This document shows, piece after piece, positions 59,006-64,000 of a stretch of 64,000 nt of DNA; position 1 is the stretch's first letter, and the number at the start of each line of letters is the position of its first letter. The stretch spans positions 48,908 through 112,907 of the forward strand of contig CAUYLG010013852.1 of assembly GCA_963573385.1 (NCBI GenBank), given 5' to 3'. A program made the position numbers and the translations under genes. The notes beneath the pieces are model-generated. The model saw nothing but the letters and a program-made list of their open reading frames with translations. It did no database searches and had not been told where the DNA came from. This DNA comes from Cacajao melanocephalus. Taxonomy: Eukaryota > Chordata > Mammalia > Primates > Pitheciidae.

Positions 59006-60793
59006 GAAAATAGGTATAGAGAAGTGGAGCTGTTACTGTAACAAATACTTGAAAATGTAGAAGCAGCTTTGAAGCTGGGTAATAGGTAGAAGCTGGGAGA
59101 ATTTGGAGGAGCAGACTAGAAAGAGCCTAGATTGCCACAAATGAAGTGTTAAGGGCAGTTTCAGTGAGGGTTCAGAAGAAGATAAAAACACCAAAAAAAA
59201 AAAAAAAACCTGGAATGTCTTAGAGATTACTTAAGTAGTCATGACCAAACTGTGGGTAGAAATACAAATGGTAAAGGCCATTCTGATGAGGTATCAGACA
59301 GAACTAAGGAACAATGTATTGGAAACTAAAGTAAAAGCCATCCTTGCCATGCAGTTCCAAATAACTTGGCGAAATTGTGTCCATGTCCTAGGTCTTTACA
59401 AATTGCAGAACTTAAAAGAGATCAACTAGAATATCTAGTGGAAGATATATCTGTGCAGCAAAGCATTCAGGCTGCCAGACTGCTGTGTGGCTACTTTTAA
59501 CCACACACAGTGAGATGTGAGAGGAAGGAAATAACTTAAAGATGAACTTTACAATTAAAATAGAGGCAGAACAAAAAGATTCAGAACACTCAAAGCCTGG
59601 CCATGTAAAGTGTAAAAAAGTATGTCAGGGAAAGAAAAATAAGGGTGTGGCCAAGAGACCATTTGCTCAAGAGATTAAAATGGCTAGAAAGGAGCCAGGT
59701 ACTATTAATCAAGACAGTGGAAGAATGACCCCAAAGACATTTTAAACATCTTTGAAGCTGCACCTCCCATCACAGGCAAAGCTCTAAGAAGGAAGAATGG
59801 TTTCAGGGGACAAGCCCAGGGCATCCACCGTGGGCTCACTGTCCAGGGCTGCCTTGAAACTCTGCTCCCTACATTCCCTTGGCATCCCTCAGCCACCTCA
59901 GCCACCCCAGCCATGGTTCAAGTGGGCCTTAGTATGTCTCATGCCACAGCCCTAGAGGGCTCAAGGCTTAAACCCTGGTGGCATCCTTATGGTGCTAATT
60001 CTGTACATGTGCAGACTGGATGAGCTACAAAGCCATGGTGGTGTCCATCTAGATCTCAAATGATTTTGTAAACAGCCTGGGGGACTAGGTAGAGGCTTGT
60101 CACTTGGGGCACAGCTACTGCAGAGAGCTCCTACCAGAGCAATGCCAAGCAGAAATATGTTGTCAAAGTCACCACAGAGAGTCCTCACTAAGGCAATGCC
60201 CAATAGAGCCATGGGAGCAAAACCACCTCAGAGACCACAGATCTGTAGCACTACCAGCATGCAATGCTTGCCTAGGAAAGCTGCAGGCATAAGACCCCAA
60301 TCAAAGAGAGCTCAAACATGAGCTGAGCCTAGCAGAGCCATGGCGGCAGGGCTGCCTGAGGCCTTGCAGGCTAAACCCCCACCCCAGTGCGCCCAGGATG
60401 TAGAATGCAAAGTCAAAGGGTATTATTACCCAACATTCTCCAGGAAAAATGTTGTTTTCTGTTAGGCTTTGGACTTACTTGGGTTCAGTTACCCCTTTTC
60501 TTGCCCATTACTCCATTTTGGAATGGAATGGGAATGTCTTTCCTATTCCTGTCCCACCATTGTATTTTGAAAGTAGACAACATGTTTTTAGTTCACAGGC
60601 TCATAACTGGAGGAAATTTGACTCAGAATGAATCATGTCTTGAGTATTACCTATATCTGATTTAGATGAGACTCTAAACTTGGAACTTTTAAAGTTGTTG
60701 CTGAAATGAGTTAAGACTTTTGGGACCTTTGGGATAGAATGCATGTATTTTGTACGTGAGAAGGGTATGATTTTGGGGGATCAGGAGTGGAAA
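59006..60793 (+). mobile_element. MaLR internal region, second element
   Basis: Diverged MaLR internal sequence parallel to 54861-56712: 'gaagctgggtaataggtaga', 'gtgcagcaaagcattcaggc', 'cctcccatcacaggcaaagc', 'ggttcaagtgggccttag', 'gctgaaatgagttaagactt' and 'gatcaggagtggaaatgcc'. Frames are fully broken. An A-run lies at 59191-59208. Confidence 0.8.
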
Positions 60794-61175
60794 TGCCATG
60801 GATTGAATGTCCCCTTCAAAACCCATGTTGAAATTTAATTTCCATTATAATAGTATTGAGAGGTGGGACCTTTAAGAGGCAAGTAGCTCATTAATAAATT
60901 AATGCAGTTATCAGGAAAGTGGGTTAGTTTGCATGGGAGTGGGTCCCTGGTATAAGGATGAAGTTTGGCCCCCATTTGTCTCTCACACGCACTTGTTTTC
61001 TTGCCACATAATGTCTTCCACCACGTTTTGATGCAGCAAGAAGGTCCTCACAAGACACAACCCCTCAATCTTGGACTTCCCAAACTCCAGAACAATAAGC
61101 CAAATAAATCTCTTTTCTTTATAAATTACCCAATCTGGGGTATTTTGTTATTGCAGCAGAAAAAGGACTAAGACA
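60794..61175 (+). mobile_element. MaLR 3' LTR, second element
   Basis: Sense LTR of 382 bp from 'tgccatggattgaatgtccc' to 'aaaaaggactaagaca', with 'aataagccaaataaatctct' as polyadenylation region. It ends directly against the flank of the Tigger element. Confidence 0.88.
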
Positions 61176-61186
61176 ATAACAAACCC

Positions 61187-62010
61187 ACTCTCACAATGCG
61201 ATACATAACACTGTTTTGGTCAACAATGGACCTCAAATACAACAGTAGTCCCATGAAATTATAAGGGGACTGAAAAGTGTCTATTGCTTAGTGATGTCTT
61301 GATGATTCTGACCCTGTGCAGGCCTGGTCTAATGTGTGTATCTATGTCTTAGTTTTTAATTTAAAAAGTTTTAAAAGTTAAAACAATTAGAAATATTAAA
61401 AAGTTTATTAAATAAGGATATAAAGAAAATAGTCTTGTGCAGCTGTACAATGTTTTTGCATTTTAAGCTGCGTTATGAGTCAAAGAGCTTTTAAAAATTT
61501 AAATGTTTATAAATTTAAAAGCTACAGTAAGCTAAGGTTAATTTATTATTGAAGAAATGAAATATTTTTATAAAAATTTAGTGCATAACCTAACTGTACA
61601 GTGTTTATAAAGTCTACAGTAGTATACGGTAATGTTCTAGGCCTTCACATTTACTCACCACTCACTCATTGACTCAACCAGAGCAACAACCTCCAGTCCT
61701 GCAAGCTCTATTCATGGTGAGGGCCCTAAACAGGTGTATCATTTTTATCTTTTATACTGTATTTTTACTTTACCTTTTCTATGTTTACATATACAAATAC
61801 TATTGTGTTGCAATTGCCTATGGTGTTCAGTACAGTACTATGCTGTACAGATTTGCAGCCTAGAAACAATAGGCCATATCATATACCCTAGGTGTATAAT
61901 AGACTAGACTATACCACCTATGTTGATGTAAATGCACAACAAATCAAATCAAATCACCTAACCACACATTTCTCAGAATGTGTCTCCTTTGTTAAGGGGT
62001 GCATGGTTTA
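61187..62010 (+). mobile_element. Tigger-family (Tc1/mariner) DNA transposon, internally deleted
   Basis: 'gataacactgttttggtcaa'-type left terminus, 'gattctgaccctgtgcaggc', 'cttgtgcagctgtacaatgt', 'taaggttaatttattattga', 'ttctaggccttcacatttac', 'ggcctagaaacaataggcca'-type block and a right terminus 'ttctcagaatgtgtctcctt' plus 'gttaaggggtgcatg'. No transposase frame remains. Confidence 0.78.
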
Positions 62011-63202
62011 GTTGACTTGGAATTCAAACTCACAAAGTCAATTTTCAATAAAAACAGTGTGTCCTATGGTCAGGGTAGCTTTGATATCATGAAAGGAAAC
62101 TCCAAGAAGGCTACTCTGGCAGCCCCATTATCCCTCTATATCCCCAACCCCATCACCCATGTCAAAGTTAGAATCTTACAAAGCTGGCTGGCATCCCAAC
62201 AACTGGGTCTCCTTGTAGTATTCTATCTGGTATTTTCCAGCTATGTTTTCCCATAAGCAATTTACAAGCTTTGTTGACTGCATTATCATAATTTCAAAAA
62301 CAGCAGCCTGTTTTTCTCAGCAAAGAAAATAGTGCGAGAGAGAGAAAAAAAGAGACAGATTTTCCAAAGACTTTTTAAAAGCCAAGAATCAGTTGTGTGA
62401 TATCACTGAAACTTTGGGTGGTCTTCCCCCCATTCCCCACCCCCATTCCTGATTTTCTGGCCCTAAGTAGTCCTGACTTAAGATATCTTGAAGATCACCA
62501 GAAACAGTCTTGCAGATCATGCATGAAGCCTTATCTTTTCCTGATTATGCTTTTATTTCAGAGGTCACCCATCTACAGTGCTCCAGGAGGCTCACAGCAT
62601 TAATGATCCCTTGCTGAATTTACAGTAGCAGCTCTCAGCCCACACATTAGTGCCACTTAGACAGAGATCAGATTTCCTTTGTAAGCCAAAACTTCAATAA
62701 CTCACAGATCAGCCAGCTGACCTCTCTTTCTGACTTCTAATTTGAATAGTGCAGGGGAAGAGGGAGTGTCTCATGGAGCAAAAAATAAAAAACAAATTAC
62801 AACACAACCATTTTCCCATTTTTATATCGTCTCTAATCTTGTTTGTAAAGTAAGTGTTATTTGCTCCAAGGAGAATAGGGAGTTCTTTGCTCTGGGTTTA
62901 AACAGAGAATGCTTCTTAGAGGAGTTGTAAAAATGTTTGATCAATTATTTCCAGTTAATAGCTGAGAGACATCAAGGGTCCATTTCTCTGAACATCAGAA
63001 TTGTCTTTCTTGTTGTTGTTTGAAACTTAAATGAACTATTGTGTTGGTAAACCTAAAGCCACAAAAGTAAGCATTTTAATAAGCTTAGGGGAATTACGTC
63101 AGGTTAAGAATAATTAACACAAGCCTAAACACCTAAGTGTCTAATAAGACTAGTACTGTGATTCTTTGCAATCAGATATGCATAAAGACAATAAAAGTGA
63201 AT
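62011..63202. other. Unrecognised DNA
   Basis: About 1.2 kb before the L1 5' end; no repeat or gene recognised. Confidence 0.35.
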
Positions 63203-63213
63203 GGGGAGAGATC

Positions 63214-63224
63214 CAAGATGGCCG
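63214..63224 (+). promoter_or_regulatory. L1 YY1 site at the 5' end
   Basis: CAAGATGGCCG, 11 bases after the first L1 base: the conserved YY1 motif that positions L1 transcription initiation. It is intact here. Confidence 0.85.
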
Positions 63225-63679
63225 ATAAGCAGCAGCTCAGGATTGTAGCTCCCAGTGAAAGCACAGAGAGCGAGTGGATGCTGCAATTTCAGATGAATTT
63301 CTATTGCCCACAAACTGGGAGATTTCCGGCGGAGGAGCCACACGGGTCGCCGGTGTGACTCTTTTGGCCGGCGCAGCTGTTTTGCCGGTGCCCCGGAGCG
63401 GCACTTCTCAGTGCGGAGTATACGGGACTGGGTGCCCTTTGAGTCAGGCTTCGCTGGTCCCATCCCCACAAGGAGAACAGCAATTGGAAGCGCTGAGGAC
63501 TGAGAGTTTCACAGTAAGCACAACCGAACCCGGAAAGGCCTAGCTCTGTGGGGAAGGGGCGTCTGCCTAAGGAAAACTAAAAAACAGAAAAAACTTCATC
63601 ACTAACAAGCCGGACGTCCACTCAGACCCAATCTGAAAGTCGGCAATTACAAAGACGACAGCTGCATAAATCCACAAAA

Positions 63680-63829
63680 ATGGGAAGAAACCAGTGCAAA
63701 AAGGCTGAGAACACCCAAAATCAGAATGCCTCTCCTCCTACAGGGGATCGCAGCTCCTCATCAGCAAGAGAACAAGGCCTGACACAGAATGAGTGTGATG
63801 AACTGACAGAATCAGGCTTCAGAAGGTGA
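63680..63829 (+). pseudogene. L1 ORF1 start, early stop
   Basis: ORF1 begins MGRNQCKKAE and follows older L1PA/L1PB ORF1p for 49 codons, then meets TGA at 63827-63829. Sequence after the stop rejoins the ORF1 consensus out of step, so a deletion of roughly 20 bases at 63826 shifted the frame. More stops follow (for example near 63897). No full ORF1p RNA-binding protein can be made. Confidence 0.8.
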
Positions 63830-64000
63830 GCTAAAAGAACATGTACTAACCCAATGCAAAGAAACTAAGAACTTGAAAGAAGATTTAATGAAATGCTAAC
63901 GAGAATGGACAACTTAGAGAGGAACATAATTGATGGAGCTGAAAAACACAATACGAGAACTTCGCAAAGCATGCACAAGTTTCAACAGCCGAATTGACCA

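Larger units (their letters stand above)
63203..64000 (+). mobile_element. L1 5' end (L1PA/L1PB-type), continues past the window
   Basis: The sequence begins 'ggggagagatccaagatggc', the authentic LINE-1 start. It has about 480 bp of 5' UTR (a shortened version, with 'ccccggagcggcacttctca' and 'gggtgccctttgagtcaggc') and then ORF1. It runs off the right edge, so total length and the 3' target duplication cannot be seen. GC-rich compared with its surroundings, as is normal for the L1 promoter. Confidence 0.92.

Overview
This window is primate, almost certainly human, nuclear DNA. It contains nine Alu copies, L1PA/L1PB-type LINE-1 pieces, several MaLR (MST/MLT1) LTR elements, a HERV-H/F-group provirus and the usual background of ancient MIR, L2, hAT-Charlie (MER5) and Tigger/MER2 fragments. 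I could not recognise any exon of a protein-coding gene, nor any tRNA, snRNA, rRNA or CRISPR array. Nearly every long reading frame is repeat-derived, antisense to a repeat, or made of simple sequence. The window reads as intergenic or deep intronic DNA, and its annotation is mainly one of repeats and their nesting.

Layout. 1-7.3 kb: MIR pieces, a MADE1 fragment, the 3' end of an L1, an Alu, then about 2.3 kb of decayed L1 ORF2 that holds an unidentified insert of about 0.48 kb and ends at an Alu. 7.3-8 kb: a degenerate CCA/CAT trinucleotide tract. 8-12.4 kb: L2, MIR split by an AluJ, MIR split by an MST LTR with a perfect 5-bp target duplication, more L2. 12.4-16.4 kb: a 126-bp segment present twice 617 bp apart, MER5 and a hAT element, and an LTR16-like LTR. 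17.4-22.2 kb: several L1 fragments (one nested in opposite orientation), an AluY, and a CA-derived satellite with 56- and 60-bp higher-order units. 22-27 kb: mostly unrecognised sequence containing a three-part mosaic duplication. 28-34.7 kb: antisense L2 interrupted by an Alu, a MIR and an MLT1, plus one short frame of coding-like quality. 34.7-36.4 kb: an inverted repeat with 212-bp arms. 36.9-43.4 kb: MER5, a three-level MIR/MLT1/MaLR nest, another MST LTR, a hAT element split by an Alu, and an MLT1. 43.4-51.5 kb: L2, a truncated HERV-H/F-group element with a tRNA-Phe-like primer site and a broken gag, and three further ERV LTRs. 54.3-57.2 kb: a MER2 split by a complete MST element that itself carries an L1PA insertion. 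58.6-62 kb: a second complete MaLR whose 5' LTR is partly inverted, then a Tigger element. 63.2-64 kb: the 5' end of an L1 that runs off the window.

The most useful observations are structural: local non-tandem duplications (12.9/13.5 kb and 23.6/24.2/25.4 kb), the 212-bp inverted repeat, the nests with readable target-site duplications, a candidate L1 3' transduction, and the CpG-decayed tRNA-Phe primer site that places the HERV in the F-type part of the H/F group. I see no sign of a new functional system. Repeat names were given from memory of consensus sequences, so subfamily names are less certain than class and orientation.
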